DNA from: Paenibacillus sp. FSL R7-0345
GTDB taxonomy: Bacteria > Bacillota > Bacilli > Paenibacillales > Paenibacillaceae
Assembly: GCF_038595055.1 (NCBI RefSeq)
Contig: NZ_CP152002.1
Coordinates: 5,860,001 to 5,924,000, forward strand
DNA: 64,000 bases
Reading direction: 5' to 3'
Shown: piece after piece, positions 51,756 to 60,948 of the stretch
Layout of the letters: every line of letters begins with the position of its first letter
How positions within the stretch are numbered: position 1 is the first letter of the stretch
Translations under genes and position numbers: made by a program
Notes under the pieces: model-generated
Told to the model about the DNA's origin: nothing
Seen by the model: the letters and a program-made list of their open reading frames with translations, nothing else
Database searches by the model: none

Positions 51756-52951
51756 GAGAGTGTACCTCCTTCCGGAACCGCGTTGCCGGCCAGTGCGGAC
51801 AGCACGGCCCCTTTAATAACAATTCCTTTGAGCCGGTCATTCTCATCGACTACTGCCACCGGCAGATGCGTCGCTGACATCAGCTCAAACAGATCATTCA
51901 GCAGGGTTTCCGGACTTACACGGGGAATTTCCCGCTGCATAACCTCCAGAATACTCAGGTTTTCTTTCAGCGCTCTGGACGCATCATCAGCCGTCACAAC
52001 CCCCTGCAGCTTCATTTCATTGTTCGCTACATACAGGCTGGACACGCCGCTGTCCCGCATCAGCTGCAGGGCTACACGCGGTCCGCGCTCCGGCCGGATC
52101 ATTTCCGGCTGGCGCATTACATGCGCCGCAGTCAGTACCTTGGACAAATCCACGTCCTCGACGAAGCGCTCCACATACTTGTTGGCCGGCTGAATCAGGA
52201 TTTCCTCCGGTGTACCAATCTGTACGATTACACCGTCCTTCATCAGGGCAATCCGGTCACCGATCCGCAGCGCCTCGTCCAGATCATGGGTGATGAACAC
52301 GATAGTCTTCTTCACTCTCGCCTGCAGCTCAAGCAGCTCCTGCTGCATATCCTTACGGATCAGCGGGTCAAGCGCACTAAACGCCTCATCCATCAGCAGA
52401 ATATCGGGATCATTGGCGAGGCCCCTGGCCAGGCCCACACGCTGCTGCATACCGCCGCTGAGCTGATCGGGGCGGTGATTCTCCCAGCCCTTCAGTCCAA
52501 CAAGCTCCAGTGCCTCCATGGCACGCCGGGTGCGCTCTTTTTTATCTACACCCTGCACCTCAAGTCCGTATTCGGCATTGGCCAGCACTGAACGGTGCGG
52601 AAACAATCCGAACTTCTGGAAGACCATACCGATATTTTTACGCCGGAATGTCCGCAGCTCCTCCGAGCTCATCTTGACTACATCCTTGCCTTTAAATAGT
52701 ACCTGGCCTCCGGTAGGCTCAATCAAACGGTTCAATAGCCGGACAAGCGTCGATTTCCCGCTCCCCGACAAGCCCATAATGACAAAAATCTCGCCTTCAC
52801 TGATGCTGAATTCAGCCTTATTGACTCCTACAGTCAGCTTGGCCTCACGGGCAATCTTCTCTTTGGACCATCCCTGCTCCAGTAATGGAAGGGCGCGTCC
52901 TGCATCGTTACCGAATACCTTGGTTAGTTGTTTCACCTCTATAATTGCCAT
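51752..52951 (-). CDS. opuAA: Glycine betaine ABC transporter ATP-binding protein with CBS domains
   Basis: 399 residues, ATG 52951 with AAAAGGAGGT 4-5 nt upstream. ABC ATPase with Walker A GLSGSGKSTLVRL, signature LSGGMQQRVGLARG, Walker B DILLMDEAFSALDP and the H-loop FITHDLDEA. Residues 280-395 form two CBS domains, which in OpuA sense ionic strength and gate transport. First gene of the opuA operon and divergent from a GbsR-type regulator. Confidence 0.95.
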   Translation of the reverse strand: MAIIEVKQLTKVFGNDAGRALPLLEQGWSKEKIAREAKLTVGVNKAEFSISEGEIFVIMGLSGSGKSTLVRLLNRLIEPTGGQVLFKGKDVVKMSSEELRTFRRKNIGMVFQKFGLFPHRSVLANAEYGLEVQGVDKKERTRRAMEALELVGLKGWENHRPDQLSGGMQQRVGLARGLANDPDILLMDEAFSALDPLIRKDMQQELLELQARVKKTIVFITHDLDEALRIGDRIALMKDGVIVQIGTPEEILIQPANKYVERFVEDVDLSKVLTAAHVMRQPEMIRPERGPRVALQLMRDSGVSSLYVANNEMKLQGVVTADDASRALKENLSILEVMQREIPRVSPETLLNDLFELMSATHLPVAVVDENDRLKGIVIKGAVLSALAGNAVPEGGTLS

Positions 52952-53067
52952 GGTGACCTCCTTTTCCCCTTTTCGTTATTCAGGCAGTTGCTCCTCAATA
53001 AGTGTAGCGGAGTTGTGAAATGAGACGCAAAGCCCATATACGCTAAAAATTTAGTGTACAGTTTTAA

Positions 53068-53088
53068 CTTTACGTACTTTACATAAAG
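53068..53088. promoter_or_regulatory. Imperfect palindrome in the opuA/gbsR divergent region
   Basis: 21-bp inverted repeat of the form CTTTAyGTA-n3-TACrTAAAG (16 of 21 positions symmetric), 117 nt before opuAA and 120 nt before the regulator. A likely binding site for the divergent GbsR-type repressor, by position only. Confidence 0.5.
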
Positions 53089-53128
53089 AATACTCTGTTT
53101 TTCGCCATATTCCGTTTCTGTTGCATTC

Positions 53129-53158
53129 TTTACTTATAGAAGAGGATTTGTTTACAAT
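53129..53158 (+). promoter_or_regulatory. Promoter of the GbsR-type regulator
   Basis: TTTACT and TACAAT separated by 18 nt, about 50 nt before the start codon at 53208. Confidence 0.55.
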
Positions 53159-53207
53159 ACATTTGAGAGGTTTGCAGTTTATCAGCCTATTCCTCAGGAG
53201 GGACACC

Positions 53208-53765
53208 ATGAATGATTTAGAAGGGCTTGAGCCCGAGCAGATAAAGAGAATCAGTAAGGCCCGCGAGCGGGTAATTGATTCCATCGGCAAAAACATGGAT
53301 TTATACGGAATTACGCTGTCTATCGGACATTTATATGGTTACATGTACTTTAATGAAGGCCCTGTAACCCTAGATGATTTGAGCCGTACCATGGGAATGA
53401 GCAAGACATCCATGAGTACCGGTGTGCGCACCCTGCTGGATTTGAAGATGATTGATAAGGTCTGGGGAAAAGGCACACGCAAGGACCTGTTTGAGGTCGT
53501 CCCCGACTGGCATCAGAACTTTAGCGACTATTTCTCAATCAAATGGAGAAAAGCGGTTGAAGGCAACATGATCGCCCTATCGAAATCGCTGGCTGAAATT
53601 AAGGACATGCAGGCTGAATATGCGGACAACGCGGAAATACTGCAGCTTTTGACCAATGATGATGAAAAAATCATGGAAGCGATCAAATATTACCGCTGGC
53701 TGCTGAAGCTGATTGAGTCGCTGGAAACCGGCAAGATTTTTGAGCTGATTCCTAAGGAAACCTAA
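53208..53765 (+). CDS. GbsR/OpcR-type MarR-like transcriptional regulator
   Basis: 185 residues from ATG 53208 (CAGGAGG 7 nt upstream); the frame is open to 53121 without a second SD. A winged helix lies at about residues 25-105: YGITLSIGHLYGYMYFNEGPVTLDDLSRTMGMSKTSMSTGVRTLLDLKMID with recognition helix MSKTSMSTGVRTL. The C-terminus is helical and probably dimerises. GbsR and OpcR repress choline/betaine uptake and synthesis genes in Bacillus. Being divergent from opuA, it most likely represses opuA and itself. Confidence 0.9.
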   Translation: MNDLEGLEPEQIKRISKARERVIDSIGKNMDLYGITLSIGHLYGYMYFNEGPVTLDDLSRTMGMSKTSMSTGVRTLLDLKMIDKVWGKGTRKDLFEVVPDWHQNFSDYFSIKWRKAVEGNMIALSKSLAEIKDMQAEYADNAEILQLLTNDDEKIMEAIKYYRWLLKLIESLETGKIFELIPKET

Positions 53766-53834
53766 GCGCTTATTTAAGTATGTCTTACATTCACCGAAAA
53801 AATTACGCAGGTCCCCTTTACTTCCCCCTATACA

Positions 53835-53875
53835 CAAAAAAAGCCGCGGTCCCTCCAAGGGGCCGCGGCCTTTAG
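53835..53875. terminator. Terminator between gbsR-like gene and the GH16 gene
   Basis: GC-rich stem AAGCCGCGGTCCC / GGGGCCGCGGCCTT with a 4-nt loop region, followed by seven Ts on the minus strand and TTTAGTGTTTTT on the plus strand. Probably bidirectional. Confidence 0.82.
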
Positions 53876-53921
53876 TGTTTTTCCTTTATTGGCTTAGTCG
53901 CATTCCGGTTCCGTTCTCTTG

Positions 53922-56900
53922 TTACAACACTTCTGCGAGCGTCACATTATCTATTACAATCTGGTTGCCGGCGCTGATCGCCGTGTTCGTTGCCTGGCTG
54001 TTGCCCGTAATCAGCCCCATCAGGAACACCACATGCACCAAGGTGTCCGTTCCGCCGTTCATAGTGAAGGTATAGCTGTATTCCTTCATTTCACTGGTCA
54101 AAGCGACACTCTCCGCAGGCAGATACTTCGTATAATCCCCGCCTTTATGCTCGACAGCCACTTCAATCAGCCGGTCTACATCGGAGCGGGCCTGAAAGGT
54201 CAGCTTATAGGTTTTACCCTGCTCCAGCTTCAGATCAGCATAATCCACCTGTGCTCTGAAGCTTGCGTTGCCTGTTCCGGTCAGACTGACGGCCAGTTCC
54301 CCGTTCAAAGCCCGGGCAGAGCCTGTTCCGTCAAAATACTGCGTCCAGCCCGCCAGCCCCTTCGCCGCATCAAAGGTTCCGTTATCCAAAGTGCCGCTTG
54401 CCGGCTGTTCTGGTGTACTGCCGGTTACCTCGGTAATAACGATATTGTCCAGAGACAGGATATGCGCAGTGCTGTTGGCTGTTTTATCCGCACCTGCAGT
54501 GGCCCCGATCAGATAATTCAGCTTCAGCGGGCTGTTGTCAGCGACGGTAAATTGCGTACTGTAAGTCGCCCAGGTAGCAGTAACATCGAATTTTGCCTGC
54601 AGGGAAGCAGCAGAAGTACCGCTGTATTCCACGATAATCTGCCGCGGTACGGTCGATTTGGCCTTGAAGCTGAGCTCATAGGTTTTGCCGGCCTGCAGCT
54701 GGATGCCTTCCTGGTATAACTGGTTAGCCCAGGTCTGGCTGCCGGCCGAGCTGATGTCTATATTCGCAGTACCGTCCACTGCACTTAACACTGCCGCTCC
54801 GCCTTCACCGGACCACGTCCTCCAGCCGGTAGTTCCGCTGGCGAACGAGCCGTTCACCACCAGATTGCTGCCTCCGGCCAGAATCAACTGTGTGACCGCT
54901 GCAGAGACATACCCTTCCGCTTCTACCGCAATGGTATAGCTGCCTTCTGCCGGGAAAGCTGCGGCATTAATCGTAATCACGCCGGGCCCAATGCTGTATT
55001 GCGCCGGAGTAAGTGCTGCTTCATTCACTTTAACGGCCTGAATTTTGCTGCGCCAGGCCTCATTGTCTGTAAATTGAAGCTCAATCGGCTGTCCCGTGCG
55101 GTTATTGCTGCTGTCAGCAAACAGCTCCTGCGGCTTGGCCGGGGCACCTTTGATTTCGAATTTCACATTATCAATAATGACATCATGTGCACCCGGTATA
55201 CTGACGCCATCTACCTTGCCCAGGAGGAATTTCAGCGAAAGTGTATCCTTTATGCCTTGGCGGAATTCGTATCTGTAATGGCCGCCTTCCGGTGTCACTT
55301 CAACGAGCTTAGTAAGCGAGGCTGCATACGACGCATTCTCTACGTTCACGCCGATCTTACGGGCAACAGTAGATTTGGCATCAAACTCAATGACGTATTC
55401 CGCTCCTGCTGCTGCCTTCAGTCCGTTCTGGAACAGCATTACGGAGTAGTTCTGGCTGCCGGTATTGGTAATGCTGAATTTGGCTGCACCGTCCGTTACC
55501 GCAGCCGTGCTTTGTCCGCCCTGCTCACTCAGCAGGCGTTCCCAGCTGCTGAAGCCGAAGCTGAAATCCCCGTTCACCAGCGGATAGTAGACAAGTGACG
55601 GATCATAATAGGTGCTGGTCCGCAGCAGCACGAAATTATCGAGCTGCACTGCGCCAGAGGCGCCGCCGAGCCGGAGGACAAACTGGCCCTCATGGTCGGT
55701 GACTCCGGCCAGTCCCTTGAATTCGGCACTGATCTCCTGCGCTCCTGCCGCAAGCTGCACTTCCTTGGATGCATATACTGCGCCGTCTTTGCCTAGCAGC
55801 TCAATCACGGCTGCCCTGGCGGAAGATGCCGTTGCGTCAAAGGTCAGCTTGTAATCCTGGCCGTTCACCAGGTAGATGCCTTTCTGCAGCAGCTGTACAT
55901 CGGCTCCTGCTGCGCCGCTGCCCGTAATCTGCAGCTGCAGATGCCCATCTCCGTCCACGGCGCTGCTGACTTGCGCCCCGCCGGATGCGGCGGTATGCCA
56001 GAAGCCCAGACGGTCAACTCCGCCGAGGTCGAAGGTGCCGTTGTACAGATGATTGCCGCTGCCCAGCGGCGTTTTGGCACTGTCATGCTCGAACGGAATG
56101 CTATCGATCTCTTCCAGCCGGGCATTGCCCAGCCACACCGGGGATGTATTCGTACCCAGGTTGAACTCAACCCGCGCCGCGATATCGGAATTCTCCTTCA
56201 TCTGGAACATCGTTTCATAGTGAGTCATCGTCCCGGTCAGCTCAGCCTTGAGTCCCCGCGAGTAAGCCTGAAAGCCGCGCGATTCCCCGCCTGTCAGCCT
56301 GACATTGATACTCCGCTCCGTGTCTGTTTTGGCGTCAAAGCTGAGCTTGTAATATCTTCCTTTAGCCAGCGATACAATGGCCTGCGGCTGAATGGAGTAA
56401 GAATTTCCGCCGGCGCTGCTGATATCCACCTTCAGGAAATTTTGACCGCCGACCGGTTCAAGGCTCACCGCTGCTGCAGCTCCTGCTTCCTTGTACAATA
56501 CCCAATGTGCTGTATTCGGAATGCCCATGCCGGCATCCCCTTCCTTCTGCTCGGTGAAGCCGTTGTTATGAATGAGGTTGCCGTCTTCCGTTGGAGCCAG
56601 GGAGCCTTCCAGATACGGCTCCTTCGCAATCGTTACCGGCACCGGCTCACGGTATTCCCGCCCGGTCAGCTCATATACCCGTACATAATCGACGGACATC
56701 GACTGCGGGAACACCGTCTCTGGAGTCGGATTGCCGTCAAAGTTACCGCCTACGGCCAGATTCATCAGGAGATGGAACTCCTGATTAAAAGGTGCCGGGT
56801 AAGCATTATTCGCCGGCTGGCCGACGCTGATGCTGTACCAGTCATTTTTGGTCTGGAACAATACGCCGTCCACGTACCAGCGGAGCTCTCCCGGCTCCCA

Positions 56901-58811
56901 TTCTAGGGAATAAGTATGGTAGTCGGCGATGGTTCCATTATCCGGGAAAACATATTCTTTGCCGGAATATACATTATCCGGCCAGAAGCCGCCGTAATGA
57001 ATGGTACCGGCAACGGTGTCCGGCCGGCTGCCCCAGCCCTCCATAATATCAATCTCACCTGAAGCGGCCCAGTTTCCGTACTCATAATTCTCCGGCAGCA
57101 TCCAGATTGCCGGCCACATGCCTTTGCCGGTCGGCGCTTTCGCCCGGATATCAAACTTACCGTACTTCTTGCTGAACAGTCCTTTGGTCTTGATCCGCGA
57201 GGAGGTATAGTCCTTGCCGTTCACTGCTTCTTTGCGGGCAGTAATAACCAGATTGCCGTCTGTTTCCTTAACATTCTTCTCATCGTCGGTGTACCATTCC
57301 AGCTCGTTGTTTCCCCAGCCGGGATTGCCGACCGCAGAGCCGTCGCCCAGATCATAGGTCCACTTCTCTGGGTCAATGACGCCGTCGTTGAACTCATCGC
57401 TCCAGACCATCGTCCACTGGTCTGCGGCAGGTGTATTTGTTGGCAGTGGCGCAGGGGCCGGAGTGGCCGCCGCAGCCTTCAGCTCGCTGCTGTTGCCTTT
57501 GGCAACGGTAACACCGCCGCTGGTGACACCGTCGGCATTATTGGTTACTATTCCAAAGCTGCCGCTTCCCTGCAGGGCCGTCCCTGAAGCGTTAACGGAG
57601 AGCAGCAGCTCCGCTACTCGGGTGTTGTCTGCCAGTGTAATCCGGCTAGGTGTATTGATGGTAAGTTTGCCCAGCTTACCGGAGAGATTAAGCACCAGGC
57701 TGCCTGTCTTGTCATCCGCTGTGCTGACTGCATTGAATTCCCCTTTCAGGGTTACTGTCTTGGCTCCCGGGCGGAGCTCGACATCAGTAAAGCCTGCTCC
57801 GGTCAGATTGCCTTCCTCCAGCGTTGCCCCGGAAGCCAGCTGTACAGCTCCAACTGCCGTACTGCCGGCGGCATACAGGCGGATGCTTCCGGCCGGTTTC
57901 GCCACTTCTGCCTTTCCAAGCTTGCTGTTCTGCAGGCTCACGCTATGTTCTCCGCCTCCGCGGATGTAAGTCATGCCTTTTACCTCTACCCCGTCCAGCA
58001 AGGCATTTCCTTCACCAATACCCTCAGAGAGATAAAGGTTTCCTTCAACAACCGTATTCTGCAAAAGAATATCCGCACTGCTGAGCACAACATTCCCCTT
58101 CACTGTTCCCAGAGTAGTCTCGCCCGCAGAGGTAACCAGCCCTGCGATCATCAGATCTGTAACCCGGGCCAATTCCGCGCGGGTGATAGCACCGTCCGGC
58201 TTGAATAAGCCCCCGGGATAACCCTGCATATAACCTGCTGCAGTAAGCGCCGTCACCGCTTCAGACAACTGGCTGTCAGCAGAAGAAGCCAGATCAGTAT
58301 ATACTGCCGATGACTTGCCCGACTCCAGCTTAAAAATCTTCTGCAGCGCCACAGCCGCTTCTCCGCGGGACAGATTCGCGGAAGGGTGAATCCTGTTGTC
58401 CCCGTCTGCACTCAAATAACCGGCAGCGATGGCCTTGGCAATGTCCCTTGTAAACCAGAGACTGCCGGCGGCATCAGAAGGAAGTGCTGTTGACTCTGTT
58501 TTGTAATGGAACAGGCGGTTTATCATTACTGCGAATTCCGCCTTCGTAATCTGCTTATTCGGCCGGATGGTTCCGTCCCCGTAGCCGCTCATAACGCCGA
58601 TTTCACTCCAGCGCTGCAGTGACCCGGCAGCCCAATGATCCGGCTTCAAATCAGTAAACGCTTTCAAATTACCTGCTGCAGCGGACTGCTGGACATTAGT
58701 GTCCGGCGTAACGGATGCAGCTGCTGCTGACATGGCCCCGCCCCCCATAGGTGCCAGCAGGCCTGTCGCAAGTACAACGGCAGCAATCGCTGCCGAAACA
58801 TTCTTTTTCAT
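53922..58811 (-). CDS. SLH-anchored GH16 beta-glucanase with five CBM-like modules
   Basis: 1629 residues, ATG 58811. Signal peptide (1-33). Three SLH domains follow (about 50-95, 115-157, 168-215; e.g. DHWAAGSLQRWSEIGVMSGYGDGTIRPN) for binding pyruvylated wall polymer. Residues 230-440 are a beta-rich region, then a Pro/Ala/Thr linker. The GH16 domain (about 466-715) has WGNNELEWYT and the catalytic motif GEIDIMEG with Glu586 and Glu591. Five CBM4/9-like jelly rolls follow, each starting with an N(G)xF/D motif and a W, at about 745, 900, 1065, 1310 and 1460. It likely degrades beta-1,3(1,4)-glucans at the cell surface. A LacI-type operator and divergent LacI gene suggest induction by sugars. 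Confidence 0.93.
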   Translation of the reverse strand: MKKNVSAAIAAVVLATGLLAPMGGGAMSAAAASVTPDTNVQQSAAAGNLKAFTDLKPDHWAAGSLQRWSEIGVMSGYGDGTIRPNKQITKAEFAVMINRLFHYKTESTALPSDAAGSLWFTRDIAKAIAAGYLSADGDNRIHPSANLSRGEAAVALQKIFKLESGKSSAVYTDLASSADSQLSEAVTALTAAGYMQGYPGGLFKPDGAITRAELARVTDLMIAGLVTSAGETTLGTVKGNVVLSSADILLQNTVVEGNLYLSEGIGEGNALLDGVEVKGMTYIRGGGEHSVSLQNSKLGKAEVAKPAGSIRLYAAGSTAVGAVQLASGATLEEGNLTGAGFTDVELRPGAKTVTLKGEFNAVSTADDKTGSLVLNLSGKLGKLTINTPSRITLADNTRVAELLLSVNASGTALQGSGSFGIVTNNADGVTSGGVTVAKGNSSELKAAAATPAPAPLPTNTPAADQWTMVWSDEFNDGVIDPEKWTYDLGDGSAVGNPGWGNNELEWYTDDEKNVKETDGNLVITARKEAVNGKDYTSSRIKTKGLFSKKYGKFDIRAKAPTGKGMWPAIWMLPENYEYGNWAASGEIDIMEGWGSRPDTVAGTIHYGGFWPDNVYSGKEYVFPDNGTIADYHTYSLEWEPGELRWYVDGVLFQTKNDWYSISVGQPANNAYPAPFNQEFHLLMNLAVGGNFDGNPTPETVFPQSMSVDYVRVYELTGREYREPVPVTIAKEPYLEGSLAPTEDGNLIHNNGFTEQKEGDAGMGIPNTAHWVLYKEAGAAAAVSLEPVGGQNFLKVDISSAGGNSYSIQPQAIVSLAKGRYYKLSFDAKTDTERSINVRLTGGESRGFQAYSRGLKAELTGTMTHYETMFQMKENSDIAARVEFNLGTNTSPVWLGNARLEEIDSIPFEHDSAKTPLGSGNHLYNGTFDLGGVDRLGFWHTAASGGAQVSSAVDGDGHLQLQITGSGAAGADVQLLQKGIYLVNGQDYKLTFDATASSARAAVIELLGKDGAVYASKEVQLAAGAQEISAEFKGLAGVTDHEGQFVLRLGGASGAVQLDNFVLLRTSTYYDPSLVYYPLVNGDFSFGFSSWERLLSEQGGQSTAAVTDGAAKFSITNTGSQNYSVMLFQNGLKAAAGAEYVIEFDAKSTVARKIGVNVENASYAASLTKLVEVTPEGGHYRYEFRQGIKDTLSLKFLLGKVDGVSIPGAHDVIIDNVKFEIKGAPAKPQELFADSSNNRTGQPIELQFTDNEAWRSKIQAVKVNEAALTPAQYSIGPGVITINAAAFPAEGSYTIAVEAEGYVSAAVTQLILAGGSNLVVNGSFASGTTGWRTWSGEGGAAVLSAVDGTANIDISSAGSQTWANQLYQEGIQLQAGKTYELSFKAKSTVPRQIIVEYSGTSAASLQAKFDVTATWATYSTQFTVADNSPLKLNYLIGATAGADKTANSTAHILSLDNIVITEVTGSTPEQPASGTLDNGTFDAAKGLAGWTQYFDGTGSARALNGELAVSLTGTGNASFRAQVDYADLKLEQGKTYKLTFQARSDVDRLIEVAVEHKGGDYTKYLPAESVALTSEMKEYSYTFTMNGGTDTLVHVVFLMGLITGNSQATNTAISAGNQIVIDNVTLAEVL

Positions 58812-58856
58812 CCTCTGTTTTCCTCCTCGGGTTTCGGTCTTCCTGAATCAAAAAGT

Positions 58857-58870
58857 CGAAATCGGTTTCG
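58857..58870. promoter_or_regulatory. LacI-type operator before the GH16 gene
   Basis: CGAAATCGGTTTCG, a near-perfect palindrome with a CG centre, 46-59 nt upstream of the glucanase start and about 170 nt from the divergent LacI regulator. Likely bound by that regulator. Confidence 0.72.
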
Positions 58871-58902
58871 TCTCAATCATGCACCAGCCCCCGTAATAAC
58901 CG

Positions 58903-58931
58903 TTGACTTGCTTCAGGAAGTTGAATAGACT
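58903..58931 (+). promoter_or_regulatory. Promoter of the LacI-family regulator
   Basis: TTGACT and TAGACT with a 17-nt spacer, 107 nt before the start codon. Confidence 0.6.
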
Positions 58932-59037
58932 TAACTGTAACTATTTGGAGTACCGGACAAGGCTTAAAATGCAGTAAATAACGTCCGTTCGGCAGTTTTC
59001 CGGTCAGGGTCATTATGAAGTGGAGGGTCGATTAGTT

Positions 59038-60060
59038 ATGCAGGTGAATATCAAAAAAATTGCCGAAATGGCCGGAGTTTCCGTATCCACTGTTTCGAAA
59101 ATCATGAATAATTACAATGATGTTTCCGAAAAAACAAAACAGAGAGTCCTGGAAATTATCGAACAAACCGGATACTCACCCTCTAATTCCGCCAAAACAC
59201 TGGCCACCAAAAAGTCCAATCTGATCGGTGTCATTTTTGCCGGTGAGCTCAATGTGGAAATCACGCATCCGTTTTTTGTCGAGGTGCTGAACTCGTTCAA
59301 GAAGCAGATGGGCGTACTTGGTTACGATCTGATTTTCTTTTCCAACGAAAAATTTGTCAGCGGCGGAGATTACTACTCCCGGTGTGTGCATTTTCATGTA
59401 GACGGCTGTGTCATCATTTCCGGGGAGAAAATGGAGCCGGCCATCCGCGACCTGGATATGAGCAGCATCCCCTGTATCGGTGTTGACCTGGAGCTTAAAG
59501 GCAGCAAGTCGGGATACGTGATGTCCGACAATTATCAGATCGCTTCCAAGGTGGTGGAGCATCTGTATCTGCTGGGGCACAGAGAACTCGGCTTTATCGG
59601 CAGTACCGGCGATTCTGACATTTCCAATCAGCGTGAGGCCGGATACGTCAAGGCGATTGAGAGCTTCGGCCTGTCTCTGAATATGGGCTGGTTCGTTCAT
59701 GGTGATGACTTTTTTGAGACAAGCGGCTATGCAGCCATGCAGCAGCTGATTCAAGGCGGCAGTCTGCCAAAAGCGATTTTTGCCGCTTCGGACCTACTCG
59801 CTCTCGGAGCCATCCGCGCGCTGAAGGAGTATGGGCTGCGCGTTCCTGAGGATGTAGCCGTCATCGGCTGCGACGATATCGAGGCCTGCAAATATACCAG
59901 CCCTACGTTGACCACGATCCGCCAGAACAAGGAGCGCCTCGGCGTGCTCGCCGCCCACATGCTGTTCGACCTGATCAACAACCAGTCCGAGGGCGGCTCC
60001 TTCGTCGTCGAGCCCGCGCTGATCGTCCGCGAATCCTGCGGCAGCGGTCTGCGGGGCTGA
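59038..60060 (+). CDS. LacI-family transcriptional regulator
   Basis: 340 residues from ATG 59038 (GGAGG 11 nt upstream; an in-frame GTG overlapping the SD is unlikely). The HTH is NIKKIAEMAGVSVSTVSKIMN with the following hinge YSPSNSAKTLATKKSN. The effector domain is a periplasmic-binding-protein fold of the LacI/GalR type (LIGVIFAGELNVEITHPFFVEVL, VIGCDDIEACKYTSPTLTTIRQN). It is divergent from the SLH-GH16 gene and most likely represses it. It may also act at the other two LacI-type sites in the window. The ligand is presumably a glucan-derived sugar, by inference. Confidence 0.92.
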   Translation: MQVNIKKIAEMAGVSVSTVSKIMNNYNDVSEKTKQRVLEIIEQTGYSPSNSAKTLATKKSNLIGVIFAGELNVEITHPFFVEVLNSFKKQMGVLGYDLIFFSNEKFVSGGDYYSRCVHFHVDGCVIISGEKMEPAIRDLDMSSIPCIGVDLELKGSKSGYVMSDNYQIASKVVEHLYLLGHRELGFIGSTGDSDISNQREAGYVKAIESFGLSLNMGWFVHGDDFFETSGYAAMQQLIQGGSLPKAIFAASDLLALGAIRALKEYGLRVPEDVAVIGCDDIEACKYTSPTLTTIRQNKERLGVLAAHMLFDLINNQSEGGSFVVEPALIVRESCGSGLRG

Positions 60061-60184
60061 GGCCGGGGTCGCTGAGCCAAGCTCTGCGGGCGGCCCGGCG
60101 GTTGCCGCTCGGCGGCAGGCCGAACGCTACTTGGCAGCAGGCGGTTCGCCGCTTCGCAGACGCTTACTACATGTGCAAGGCATA

Positions 60185-60371
60185 CTAAGTGGAAATTCGA
60201 CACTTAGTTCTCCAGCAAAAGCCCTAAAATGCATTTTAGTTGGAAAAATGCTACTTAAATGTTTAGAATTCACCGCTAGCAGGCAGGATTGGCCGAATTA
60301 AGTGTGCTTTTTCCAACTAGTTACTCAGAAGTACAGAAAAACCGCAAAATAAGTAGCAAAATTCCAACTAA
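60185..60371. repeat. 187-bp four-motif intergenic element, copy D
   Basis: 24-bp motifs start at 60185 (+), 60236 (+), 60297 (-) and 60348 (-), the same offsets as copies A and B. Cores are GTGGAAATTCGACA, TTGGAAAAATGCTA, TTGGAAAAAGCACA and TTGGAATTTTGCTA, with ends CTAA/TTAG and ACTTA(A/G/T). The core is related to copy B but the spacers are not. Confidence 0.88.
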
Positions 60372-60920
60372 ACTAAACCCGGTAACACCTTGCCAGCTTA
60401 ATAGCCATCGCAAATATAAAATTTCCCCAAAACGCTAGACTACACCAGCCGGGCATGCATGCCTGCCACCTGCATCTGTAACTACAACAGGATTTACTAC
60501 GCCACTATTCACATTATCTACGCCGTACTTATCACAGCAACGACCGCATACCTGCACCGGATTTGTTAAAGGAACTAAAACGCCACGGCATCCGCCCATA
60601 CCTGCCACATCAATACTCGCAACACCTTTTTCCAGCGTCTAACCCGCTTTGGTTACAGTACTTATCACCGCACAAAAGTAACCACTATGCTGTACTTGCC
60701 GCAGCACTTACCGCTACAGCAACACCGTTCACCACACAACAAACGCAGCAACTACGCCCTAATTCTTAGCACCACCCTAAGTACCTTTTTCTACTTGTGA
60801 TCGCACAGAATTCAACTTCCCTCCTTCTCCTGTTACGAGCAGCAAACTTCGAATACTTTCGATTTCCATGCCCATTTAAGCGCCGAAAATAGCCCGATTT
60901 TATAAATAGGGGTTACTTAA

Positions 60921-60948
60921 TTGACGAAAACGTTTTCGATAATATAAT
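60921..60948 (+). promoter_or_regulatory. Strong promoter with perfect LacI-type operator in its spacer
   Basis: TTGACG (60921) and TATAAT (60943) with a 16-nt spacer. The spacer contains CGAAAACGTTTTCG (60925-60938), a perfect 14-bp palindrome. It reads toward fabH's 3' end, but no convincing gene lies downstream on the plus strand. A GGAGG and a 60-codon frame at 61045 overlap the fabH terminator and the antisense of fabH. Confidence 0.7.

Noticed and set aside
53922..54719. Plus-strand frames opposite the GH16 gene
   Set aside because: Shadows of a long, well-supported coding region with clear domains on the minus strand.
60563..60769. 68-codon frame in the G-poor region
   Set aside because: No SD, unusual composition and no recognisable motif. 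It looks like chance in a low-G sequence.
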